From NCBI RefSeq assembly GCF_030056575.1, contig NZ_JASHHX010000001.1:62001-126000 (forward strand): DNA of 64,000 bases, read 5' to 3'. Source of the stretch: Rhodoblastus sp. 17X3. GTDB taxonomy: Bacteria; Pseudomonadota; Alphaproteobacteria; Rhizobiales; Beijerinckiaceae. Positions 43,689 to 51,251 of the stretch are shown here, piece by piece. Each line of letters opens with the position of its first letter. Positions within the stretch are counted from its first letter, which is position 1. The position numbers and the translations under genes were made by a program. A model generated the notes under the pieces. That model searched no databases and was not told where the DNA came from. It saw nothing but the letters and a program-made list of their open reading frames with translations.

Positions 43689-45068
43689 TTGGTCAGGACA
43701 AGGATTCGCGCAGTGGCCCTATCGAACAGCTCTCCCCAGTCTGGCTCGGCGCAGGAAACGCCTTCGGTCGGGGCGGGGGAAGGGCAGGCGTCGCACGCCG
43801 GGCCGCGCGTCGATCATTTCAAGCTCGAAAACGGCATGGATGTGGTGGTCATTCCGGACCATCGCGCGCCGGTCGTGACCCATATGGTGTGGTATCGCAA
43901 CGGTTCGGCGGATGATCCGCGCGGCAAGAGCGGCATCGCCCATTTCCTCGAACATCTGATGTTCAAGGGCACCCACAAGCACCAGCAGGGCGAGTTTTCG
44001 CATTTAGTGGCGGAGCTGGGCGGCCAGGAAAACGCCTTCACCTCCTATGATTTCACCGCCTATTTCCAGCGCGTCGCGCGCGAGCATCTCGGCGTGGTGA
44101 TGGAGTTCGAGGCCGACCGCATGACCAATCTCAACCTCACCGACGAGGTTGTGGCGCCCGAGCGCGAGGTGGTGCTGGAAGAGCGCCGCATGCGCACCGA
44201 GGCCGATCCCGCCGCGCAGCTCGACGAGGCGCTGAACGCCGCGCTCTTCACGCATCACAGCTATGGCGTGCCGATCATCGGCTGGGGCCATGAGATCGAG
44301 ACGCTCGACCGCCAGGACGCGCTCGCCTATTACAACCGCTTCTATACGCCCGAAAACGCCATTCTCGTCGTCGCCGGCGACATCGAGGCGCCCGAGGTCG
44401 AGGCGCTCGCCCGTGAGACCTATGGCAAAATCCCCGCGCGCGGCGAGGCGCCGAAGCGCAATCGCCAGCGGGAGCCGGAGCCGCGCGCCGAGCGCATCGT
44501 CAAGCTGGCCGACGCCAAGGTCGAGCAGCCGCAATTCGAGCGCATCTATCTCGCGCCCTCGGCCCATACCGGACAGAAGGGCGAGTCCGAGGCGCTGGAC
44601 GTGCTCTCCCACCATCTCGGCGGCGGCCAGACCAGCCTGATGTTCCGCCGGCTGGTGCTGGAGCGCAAGCTCGCGGTCTCCGCCGGCGCCTATTATTACG
44701 CCGATGCGGTGGATGAAAGCCGCTTCTATGTCTATGGCCTGCCGGCCGAGGGCGTCAGCCTCGAAGAGCTGGAGCGCGGCGTGGACGATGTCCTCGCCGA
44801 GCTGCGCCGCGATGGCATGAGCCGCGAGGACGTCGAGCGGGCGTCGACCCGTCTGGTCGCCGACGCCGTCTATGCGCAGGACAATCAGACCTCGCTCGCC
44901 CGCTGGTTCGGCGCGGCTCTGGCCAATGGCGGCACGGTTCAGGATGTGCTGGGCTGGAGCGCCCGCGTCGAGGCCGTGACCGTCGAGGACGTCGCCAAGG
45001 CCATGAAATGGCTGCAGAAGCGCCGCGCCGTCACGGGCTATCTGCTCAAGGACGAAGCCGCGGCGTGA
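43689..45068 (+). CDS. M16 zinc peptidase, catalytic subunit
   Basis: The 459-residue protein is a processing-peptidase/pitrilysin-like M16 enzyme. The inverted zinc motif HFLEH lies near residue 84, with the third ligand region downstream (EREVVLEERRMR). The C-terminal half-domain contains LGGGQTSLMFRRLV. The extreme N-terminus is Ser/Gln-rich and no clear signal peptide is seen, so the exact start is uncertain. It precedes a second M16 gene lacking the zinc site, an arrangement matching active/inactive heterodimers. Confidence 0.9.
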   Translation: MVRTRIRAVALSNSSPQSGSAQETPSVGAGEGQASHAGPRVDHFKLENGMDVVVIPDHRAPVVTHMVWYRNGSADDPRGKSGIAHFLEHLMFKGTHKHQQGEFSHLVAELGGQENAFTSYDFTAYFQRVAREHLGVVMEFEADRMTNLNLTDEVVAPEREVVLEERRMRTEADPAAQLDEALNAALFTHHSYGVPIIGWGHEIETLDRQDALAYYNRFYTPENAILVVAGDIEAPEVEALARETYGKIPARGEAPKRNRQREPEPRAERIVKLADAKVEQPQFERIYLAPSAHTGQKGESEALDVLSHHLGGGQTSLMFRRLVLERKLAVSAGAYYYADAVDESRFYVYGLPAEGVSLEELERGVDDVLAELRRDGMSREDVERASTRLVADAVYAQDNQTSLARWFGAALANGGTVQDVLGWSARVEAVTVEDVAKAMKWLQKRRAVTGYLLKDEAAA

Positions 45069-45090
45069 CCGTCAGAAGAGAGTTTGCGCT

Positions 45091-46413
45091 GTGAACGCAT
45101 CTACCACGAACGCACCTGCCAAAAACACCCCCGTCAAAGCCGCCTCGCGCGCTGAGCGCGTCCAGCAAGTCGTCAGCCCGGGCGGAATTTCCGCCTGGCT
45201 GGTCGAGGATTACGCCGTGCCGCTGGTCGCGGTGGAGTTTTCCTTCGCCGGCGGCGCCTCGCAGGACCCGCAGGGCAAGGCGGGCGCCGGGTCGCTGCTC
45301 GCCGGACTGCTCGACGAGGGCGCCGGCGATCTGACGGCCGAGGCCTTCCATCGCGCACTTGACGATCACGCCATCCGGCTGAGCTTCAGCGCCGAGCGCG
45401 ACGAGTTCTACGGCCATCTGCAGACTTTGGTCCGTCACAGCGACAAGGCCTTCGAGCTGATGGCGCTGGCCCTGAACGCGCCGCGCTTCGACGCCGAGCC
45501 GCTCGAGCGCGTGCGCGCCCAGCTCAACGCCGCGCTCAGGCGGGAATCGCGCGAGCCCGACGCGATGGCCGCGCAGGCCTGGCGCCGCGCCGCCTGGCCG
45601 GATCATCCCTATTCGCGCGCGTCGCGCGGCGAACTGGGCGAGATCGACGCCGTGACGCGCGAGGATCTCGTGGCGCTGCGCCGGAAGATCATCGCGCGCG
45701 AAACGCTCAAGGTCGCTGTGGTCGGCGCCATCGACGCGGCGACGCTCGCCCGCCATCTCGATTCGCTGTTTGCCGGACTGCCGGAAAAAGCCGATCTGAC
45801 GGCCGTTCCCGATATCGAGGTGCAGGGGCTGGGCCGCCGCATTGTCGTCGATTATGATGTGCCGCAGTCCAATATCCGTTTCGGCCGCCCCGGAATCGCG
45901 CGCCGCGACCCGGACTACATCCCCGCCATGGTGGTCAATCACATTCTGGGCGGCGGCGCCTTCACCTCGCGTCTGTGGCAGGAGGTGCGCGAGAAGCGCG
46001 GCCTGACCTATTCGGTCTATTCCTCGCTCAGCACAGCAGATCACAGCCCCGCCTTCGTCGGCTCGACCTCGACCAAGAACGAGCGCGCGGCGGAAACGCT
46101 CAGCGTGATCGAGACCGAATACGCGCGCCTCGCGGCGGACGGCCCGAGCGCCGATGAGCTGGAAAAGGCCAAGAAATATTTGACCGGCTCCTATGCCCTG
46201 CGCTTCGACACCTCGACCAAGATCGCCGGCCATCTGCTGCAATTGCAGCGCGAGAGCCTTGGCGTCGATTATCTCGACCGCCGCAACGCCGAGGTCGAGG
46301 CCGTGAGTCTGGATGACGCCCGCCGCGTGGCGAAGCGCCTGATCAGCGATTCGCGCCTTCTCGTGGCCATCGTCGGTCGGCCGGAAGGGGTGTCTTCGCT
46401 CTCCGCCGCCTGA
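45091..46413 (+). CDS. M16-family peptidase-like protein, non-catalytic partner
   Basis: The 440-residue protein aligns in fold with M16 peptidases (QVVSPGGISAWLVED, FAGGASQDPQGKAG, HILGGGAFTSRLWQEVREKRG), but at the position of HxxEH it has LLAGLLDEGAGD, so the zinc ligands are missing. The conserved C-terminal arginine/tyrosine block REKRGLTYSVYS is retained. It probably pairs with the upstream catalytic chain. The start is GTG at 45091, 22 bases after the upstream stop. Confidence 0.88.
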   Translation: MNASTTNAPAKNTPVKAASRAERVQQVVSPGGISAWLVEDYAVPLVAVEFSFAGGASQDPQGKAGAGSLLAGLLDEGAGDLTAEAFHRALDDHAIRLSFSAERDEFYGHLQTLVRHSDKAFELMALALNAPRFDAEPLERVRAQLNAALRRESREPDAMAAQAWRRAAWPDHPYSRASRGELGEIDAVTREDLVALRRKIIARETLKVAVVGAIDAATLARHLDSLFAGLPEKADLTAVPDIEVQGLGRRIVVDYDVPQSNIRFGRPGIARRDPDYIPAMVVNHILGGGAFTSRLWQEVREKRGLTYSVYSSLSTADHSPAFVGSTSTKNERAAETLSVIETEYARLAADGPSADELEKAKKYLTGSYALRFDTSTKIAGHLLQLQRESLGVDYLDRRNAEVEAVSLDDARRVAKRLISDSRLLVAIVGRPEGVSSLSAA

Positions 46414-46433
46414 CAGGAAGGGCGCGCGAACCC

Positions 46434-48245
46434 ATGGCCATCCGTCGGCTCGATCCCATTCTGGCCGACCGCATCGCCGCTGGCGAAGTGGTCGAGCGCC
46501 CGGCGGCGGCCGTCAAGGAGCTGGTCGAAAACGCGCTCGACGCCGGCGCCTCGCGCATCGACGTGACCATCGCGGGCGGCGGCCAGAAACTGATCCGCGT
46601 TATCGACGACGGCGCCGGCATGGACGAGGCCGATCTCGCGCTCTGCGTCGAACGCCACGCCACCTCCAAAATCCCGGACGGCGACCTCACCAATATCGCG
46701 ACTCTCGGTTTTCGCGGCGAGGCGCTGCCCTCCATCGCATCAGTGGCGCGGTTGGAGATCGCCACCCGCAGGGCGGAGGCCCCACATGGCCTGCGATTGC
46801 GGGTGGAATTCGGCGAGGTTTCCGCCGCCGCGCCGATGGCTCTGGCGCAGGGCACGCGCGTCGAGGTGCGCGACCTTTTCGCAGCTACGCCGGCGCGGCT
46901 GAAATTCCTGAAAAGTGAGCGCGCTGAAGCCTCCGCCGTCTCCGATGTGGTGAAGCGGCTGGCCATGGCGCATCCGGACGTGCGCTTCTCTCTCGGTGGA
47001 GAAGGACTGTCGGGCTTCGACCATCAGGCCTGTTCTCCCGGTCAGGAGGGCCTGCTGGCGCGGCTGACCCAAGTGCTGGGCCGCGATTTCCGCGAGAACG
47101 CGCTTGCGGTCGACGCCGCGCGCGACGATTTCCAGCTGTGGGGCTTCGCCGGCCTGCCGACCTGGCATCGCGCCAACGCCCTGGCGCAATTCGTCTTCGT
47201 AAATGGCCGCCCGGTGCGCGACCGCCAGATCGCGGGCGCCATACGCGCGGCCTATATGGACTATCTCAGTTCCGACCGGCACCCGACTCTGGCCCTGTTC
47301 ATCGAGTGCCCGCCGCATCGCGTCGATGTGAATGTCCATCCCGCGAAAGCCGAAGTGCGTTTCGCCGATCCCGGACTGGTGCGCGGGCTGGTCATCGGCG
47401 CCTTGAAGCAGAGCCTCGCTGGCGCCCTGCATCGCGCCACGACAACCAATGCGACCGCCGCGGCGCAGAAATTCGCATCGAACCTGCCCGGCTTTTTCCG
47501 TCCCGCGCCGGCTCAGAATTGGGACTGGCGCGCCTCGCCTTCCGCGCCTTCGCTGCTCGACGCCACGGCTTCCCTTGACGAGGGTGCTCCGCCCGGTTTC
47601 GCCGAGGCCGCGCCCGCCGCCGACGCCCGGGCGCATGAGGCCGCGCCGCAGGAACGCGACCTCGCGGCGCCACTCGGCGCGGCGCGCGCGCAAATCCATG
47701 AGACCTATATCATCGCCCAGACCCGCGACGGGCTCGTGCTGGTCGATCAGCATGCCGCCCATGAACGGCTGGTCTATGAGCGGCTCAAGGCGGAGCGCGC
47801 GAAGAACGGCGTGGCGCGGCAGGCTCTGTTGTCGCCGCTGGTGGTCGATCTCGACCCCGACGACGCCGCGCGCCTGACTGAGGCCGCCGATCTCCTGCTT
47901 TCGCTTGGGCTGGCGCTCGAGCCCTTCGGCCCCGGCGCCGTGGCGGTGCATGAGGCGCCTGCGGCGCTGCGCGTGGCGGCCATCGAGTCGCTTGTGCGCG
48001 ATCTCGCCTGTTCGCTGGCCGAGGACGGCGCCGCCGCGCCGCTGGAGAAAAAGCTCGACCATGTGTTGGCGACCATGGCCTGCCATCATTCCGTGCGCTC
48101 GGGCCGCCGCCTCGCGCCGGAGGAAATGAACGCGCTGTTGCGCGAAATGGAGCGCACGCCGGGCGCTGGCCAGTGCAATCACGGCCGTCCGACCTATGTC
48201 GAGCTGAAGCTCGCCGATATCGAGAAATTATTCGGACGGCGGTGA
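46434..48245 (+). CDS. mutL: DNA mismatch repair protein MutL
   Basis: The 603-residue protein couples mismatch recognition to strand incision. The N-terminal GHKL ATPase carries ELVENALDAGA, DDGAGM and GFRGEALPSI; after a Pro/Ala-rich linker (about 340-410), the C-terminal domain has the endonuclease motif DQHAAHERLVYE (DQHAxxExxxxE) and GQCNHGRPT. The intact nuclease motif is expected in bacteria without MutH. It follows the M16 pair with a 20-base gap, as in many Rhizobiales. Confidence 0.97.
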   Translation: MAIRRLDPILADRIAAGEVVERPAAAVKELVENALDAGASRIDVTIAGGGQKLIRVIDDGAGMDEADLALCVERHATSKIPDGDLTNIATLGFRGEALPSIASVARLEIATRRAEAPHGLRLRVEFGEVSAAAPMALAQGTRVEVRDLFAATPARLKFLKSERAEASAVSDVVKRLAMAHPDVRFSLGGEGLSGFDHQACSPGQEGLLARLTQVLGRDFRENALAVDAARDDFQLWGFAGLPTWHRANALAQFVFVNGRPVRDRQIAGAIRAAYMDYLSSDRHPTLALFIECPPHRVDVNVHPAKAEVRFADPGLVRGLVIGALKQSLAGALHRATTTNATAAAQKFASNLPGFFRPAPAQNWDWRASPSAPSLLDATASLDEGAPPGFAEAAPAADARAHEAAPQERDLAAPLGAARAQIHETYIIAQTRDGLVLVDQHAAHERLVYERLKAERAKNGVARQALLSPLVVDLDPDDAARLTEAADLLLSLGLALEPFGPGAVAVHEAPAALRVAAIESLVRDLACSLAEDGAAAPLEKKLDHVLATMACHHSVRSGRRLAPEEMNALLREMERTPGAGQCNHGRPTYVELKLADIEKLFGRR

Positions 48246-48277
48246 CCTTTTCCGCGCCCCGCGCTAGACAGGCGGCC

Positions 48278-48493
48278 ATGACAACATCAAATCCCGCCCC
48301 GGACGAGGCGCGCATCGAGGCGCTTGAGGCGGCTTGCGCGCATCAGGACCGTATCATCGCCGAGCTCAGCGACGCCGTCGCGGCGCAGTGGGCGCGCATC
48401 GACGCGCTCACACGCGAAGTCCTGCGACTCCGTGACGAGGTTCAGGTCCAGGGCGAGCGCAGCGCGCCGGACCGGCCGCCGCCCCATTATTAG
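48278..48493 (+). CDS. slyX: SlyX family protein
   Basis: The 71-residue protein is mostly a coiled coil: RIEALEAACAHQDRIIAEL followed by heptads to DEVQ, then a polar tail ending DRPPPHY, which is the SlyX signature (a terminal PPHY). Function is unknown. The ATG at 48278 gives the standard length. It sits between mutL and psd. Confidence 0.85.
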   Translation: MTTSNPAPDEARIEALEAACAHQDRIIAELSDAVAAQWARIDALTREVLRLRDEVQVQGERSAPDRPPPHY

Positions 48494-48599
48494 CGCCTTT
48501 CGCGCGGGCAAAGCGGAACTCGTCCGCTGTGACCCGTGACTTGGCGGCGTTTTGGCGCCATAAAGCGCGCGCAATCCTCCTTTGCGAGTTGGCGCGCTC

Positions 48600-49298
48600 A
48601 TGACGATCATCGATTCCCTGCGCAAGCAGATCGTTCCCATCCATCCGGAAGGCTATGTCTTCATCGCGCTTTTCGCTGGCGTCTCGCTGGTGCTGAGCTG
48701 GATCTGGGCGCCGCTCGGCTGGGTCGGCGGCTTCCTGACCCTGTGGTGCGCCTATTTCTTCCGGGATCCGCCGCGCGTGACGCCGGTGCTCGACGGGCTG
48801 GTGGTGTCGCCCGCGGATGGAATCGTCTGCTCGATCGGCAATTTCCCGCCGCCGCCGGAGCTCGGCCTCGGCGTGGACCCGATGCAGCGCGTCTGCGTTT
48901 TCATGAATGTGTTCGATTGCCATGTGAATCGCGCGCCGGTCACGGGCCGCATCTCCCGCATCGCCTACAAGCCGGGCCTCTTCCTCAACGCCGATCTCGA
49001 CAAGGCGAGCGAGGACAATGAGCGCAACGGCCTCGTGATCGACTCGCCCTATGGGCGGTTCGGCGTTGTGCAGATCGCCGGCCTCGTCGCGCGTCGCATC
49101 GTGTCCTTCGTGCAGGAAGGCCAGAGCCTTGGCGTCGGCGAGCGCTTTGGCCTGATCCGCTTCGGCTCGCGCGTGGACGTCTATCTGCCGCCGGGCGCGC
49201 GCGTTCTCGTCGCGATCGGCTCCAAGGCGGTGGCGGGCGAAACCGTGCTGGCCGATTATCGGGAGACCGAGGGCGAGCGTCATTTCAAGGTCGGTTGA
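48600..49298 (+). CDS. psd: Phosphatidylserine decarboxylase (short form)
   Basis: The 232-residue proenzyme makes phosphatidylethanolamine. Two hydrophobic helices lie at residues 18-60, followed by [13 protein letters not shown] and, near the C-terminus, [11 protein letters not shown], where cleavage between Gly and Ser creates the pyruvoyl cofactor. The length fits the short alphaproteobacterial type. ATG 48600 is preferred over 48582. It ends one base before pssA, which supplies its substrate. Confidence 0.95.
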   Translation: MTIIDSLRKQIVPIHPEGYVFIALFAGVSLVLSWIWAPLGWVGGFLTLWCAYFFRDPPRVTPVLDGLVVSPADGIVCSIGNFPPPPELGLGVDPMQRVCVFMNVFDCHVNRAPVTGRISRIAYKPGLFLNADLDKASEDNERNGLVIDSPYGRFGVVQIAGLVARRIVSFVQEGQSLGVGERFGLIRFGSRVDVYLPPGARVLVAIGSKAVAGETVLADYRETEGERHFKVG

Positions 49299-49299
49299 G

Positions 49300-50142
49300 A
49301 TGGAATCCGATCGTCCTTCCTCCGCCGGTCCGGCTCGCGCGACCTACCGTCCGCCCGGGCTGCGCGGGCTTCCGCTGCGCTTCGTCGTGCCCAATGTGGT
49401 GACCTTGCTGGCGCTTTGCGCCGGTTTGACGGCGATCCGCTTCGCCGTCGAGGCTAAATTCGAGAGCGCGGTGCTCGCCATTCTGGTCGCAGCCGTGCTC
49501 GACGGGATCGATGGCCGTATCGCGCGGGCGCTCAAGGGTTCGTCGCGTTTCGGCGCCGAGCTGGATTCGCTCGCCGATTTCATTGATTTCGGCGTTGCGC
49601 CGGGCCTGCTGCTGTTCTTCTGGTCGCTGCACGACCTGAAAACCGTGGGCTGGGCGGCGGTGCTGATCTTCGCCATCGCGGCGGCCTTGCGCCTCGCGCG
49701 CTTCAACGTGATGATCGACGATCCCGACAAGCCCGCCTGGATGGGCCGGTTCTTCACCGGCATGCCGGCCCCGGCCGGCGCGATCGTCGTGCTGTTGCCG
49801 CTCTATCTGCACCTGTCGTTCGACCTGCCGGAATCGCGGGCGCTGACCCTGGTCGAGGCGCTCTATGTCGTGGTCGTCGCCGGGTTGATGGTGAGCCGCA
49901 TCCCGCATTATTCGGGCAAGACCATCGGCCGGGTGCCGCGCGAGGCGTTCGTCTTCGTGCTTTTCGCGGTCGCCGCGATTCTCATTCTCCTGGCCTCGTT
50001 CCCGCTACAGATGCTGATCGGCGTCAGCCTTCTCTATCTGGCGATGATCCCCTTCTCGGTGCGCGCCTTCCGCCGCCTGTCGGAACAGGACGCGGCGCAG
50101 AACGCCGGGACATCGCCGCCGCCTGCTGACGGCGCGGCCTGA
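49300..50142 (+). CDS. pssA: CDP-diacylglycerol--serine O-phosphatidyltransferase
   Basis: The 280-residue membrane enzyme makes phosphatidylserine. The CDP-alcohol phosphotransferase motif DGIDGRIARALKGSSRFGAE and LDSLADFIDFG is complete (DGxxAR...GxxxDxxxD). About eight hydrophobic segments follow. It forms an operon with psd, giving the two steps of phosphatidylethanolamine synthesis, and phzF starts six bases after its stop. Confidence 0.95.
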   Translation: MESDRPSSAGPARATYRPPGLRGLPLRFVVPNVVTLLALCAGLTAIRFAVEAKFESAVLAILVAAVLDGIDGRIARALKGSSRFGAELDSLADFIDFGVAPGLLLFFWSLHDLKTVGWAAVLIFAIAAALRLARFNVMIDDPDKPAWMGRFFTGMPAPAGAIVVLLPLYLHLSFDLPESRALTLVEALYVVVVAGLMVSRIPHYSGKTIGRVPREAFVFVLFAVAAILILLASFPLQMLIGVSLLYLAMIPFSVRAFRRLSEQDAAQNAGTSPPPADGAA

Positions 50143-50148
50143 GCGGCG

Positions 50149-51111
50149 ATGCGTCTCGCCTATCATCTGCTCGACGTCTTCACGGAGCGCCCGCTCGCGG
50201 GCAATCCGCTGGCGGTCGTTTCCGACGCCGACGGCCTCGACGCGGCGCAGATGCAGGCCATTGCGCGCGAATTCAACCTGTCCGAGACGGCTTTCGTCGT
50301 CGCGCCGCGCGATCCGGTCCATACGGCGCGGCTGCGCATCTTCACGCCCACGCAGGAGCTGCCTTTCGCCGGACATCCGACCGTGGGGGCGGCTTGCCTG
50401 ATCGCGCAATTGCGCGCGCCGGACATGCTGGGCCGCCAGCCTTTGCGACTGGTGCTGGAAGAGCAGGCGGGCGCGGTCGTCTGCGAAGTGGTGCGCTCGC
50501 AGGGGGCGCCGCGCGCCAATTTTGGGATTCTGCGCGCCAGTTTTGTCGCGCCGAAACAGCCCGAACTTTGCGGCGCGCTTGCGGATCGCGCGGCCATCGC
50601 CGCCGCGCTGGGGCTGGATGAAGCCGAGATCGGCTTTGACGGCCATGAGCCGGTATTGGCTTCGGCGGGATTGCCCTTCGCCTTCGTTCCGGTTCGCAGC
50701 CTGTCGGCGCTCAATCGAATCGCGCCGGATTTTTCCCGTTTCTCCGCCGCCTTCCAACTGGAGCGGCCCGCCGCCTTCCTCTACACGCACGAAACCGCCG
50801 ACCTGGCGAACCATGTGCAGGCGCGCGTCTTCGTCCATAGCCCGTCGAAAGACGGGCGTCTCGCGACACCCTATGGCTTCGGCGCTCATGAAGATCCCGC
50901 GACCGGTTCGGCCGCCTGCGCCTTCGCCGCCGTCGCCGTTCAATTCGAGCGGCCCGAGGATGGGGAACACACCATCGTCATTGAACAGGGCTTCGCGATC
51001 GGCCGCCCGAGCCAGATCGCCTTGACTATGCAGATCGCGGGGGGCGCCCTGGCCGAAACCAGCGTCGGCGGCGCCTGCGTCATGATTGGCGAAGGGTTCC
51101 TGACGCTTTAA
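50149..51111 (+). CDS. PhzF family isomerase-like protein with an in-frame palindromic insert
   Basis: The 320-residue protein has the PhzF/DapF-like fold: FTERPLAGNPLAVV, FNLSETAFVV (catalytic Glu in the family), TPTQELPFAGHPTVGAA and EDPATGSAACAF. Between the last two blocks, a stretch reading SPSKDGRLATPYGF is longer than usual and is partly encoded by a 21-base palindrome (50840-50860) identical to cores in intergenic repeats of this window. Function is unknown beyond a probable isomerase. It converges on the DUF2339 gene. Confidence 0.9.
   Translation: MRLAYHLLDVFTERPLAGNPLAVVSDADGLDAAQMQAIAREFNLSETAFVVAPRDPVHTARLRIFTPTQELPFAGHPTVGAACLIAQLRAPDMLGRQPLRLVLEEQAGAVVCEVVRSQGAPRANFGILRASFVAPKQPELCGALADRAAIAAALGLDEAEIGFDGHEPVLASAGLPFAFVPVRSLSALNRIAPDFSRFSAAFQLERPAAFLYTHETADLANHVQARVFVHSPSKDGRLATPYGFGAHEDPATGSAACAFAAVAVQFERPEDGEHTIVIEQGFAIGRPSQIALTMQIAGGALAETSVGGACVMIGEGFLTL
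50840..50860 (-). repeat. 21-bp palindromic core inside phzF
   Basis: This segment is the exact reverse complement of the core at 7723-7743 and 19657-19677. It adds Pro-Ser-Lys-Asp-Gly-Arg in frame, so the repeat has been tolerated within a coding sequence. Confidence 0.8.
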
Positions 51112-51122
51112 TAGGTTCTTTG

Positions 51123-51216
51123 CCCTTGATCGCGATATATCGCGATCAAGGGACCCTTCGCATCAGCTCGGCCGATAGCCCGTCTTGGGACGGGCGTCGT
51201 TCGGCGCCCTATGGCA
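51123..51216. repeat. Palindromic repeat element, copy B, between convergent phzF and DUF2339 genes
   Basis: A 13-bp perfect stem CCCTTGATCGCGA-tata-TCGCGATCAAGGG (51123-51152) is followed by GGACCCTTCGCATCAGCTCGG, as in copies A and C, and by a variant core GCCCGTC-TTGG-GACGGGC (51178-51195). It ends GGCATT like the other copies. It probably terminates transcription from both sides. Confidence 0.75.
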
Positions 51217-51251
51217 TTCGCTCCTAACCGTTTCGCAATTCGCGAACCGGT

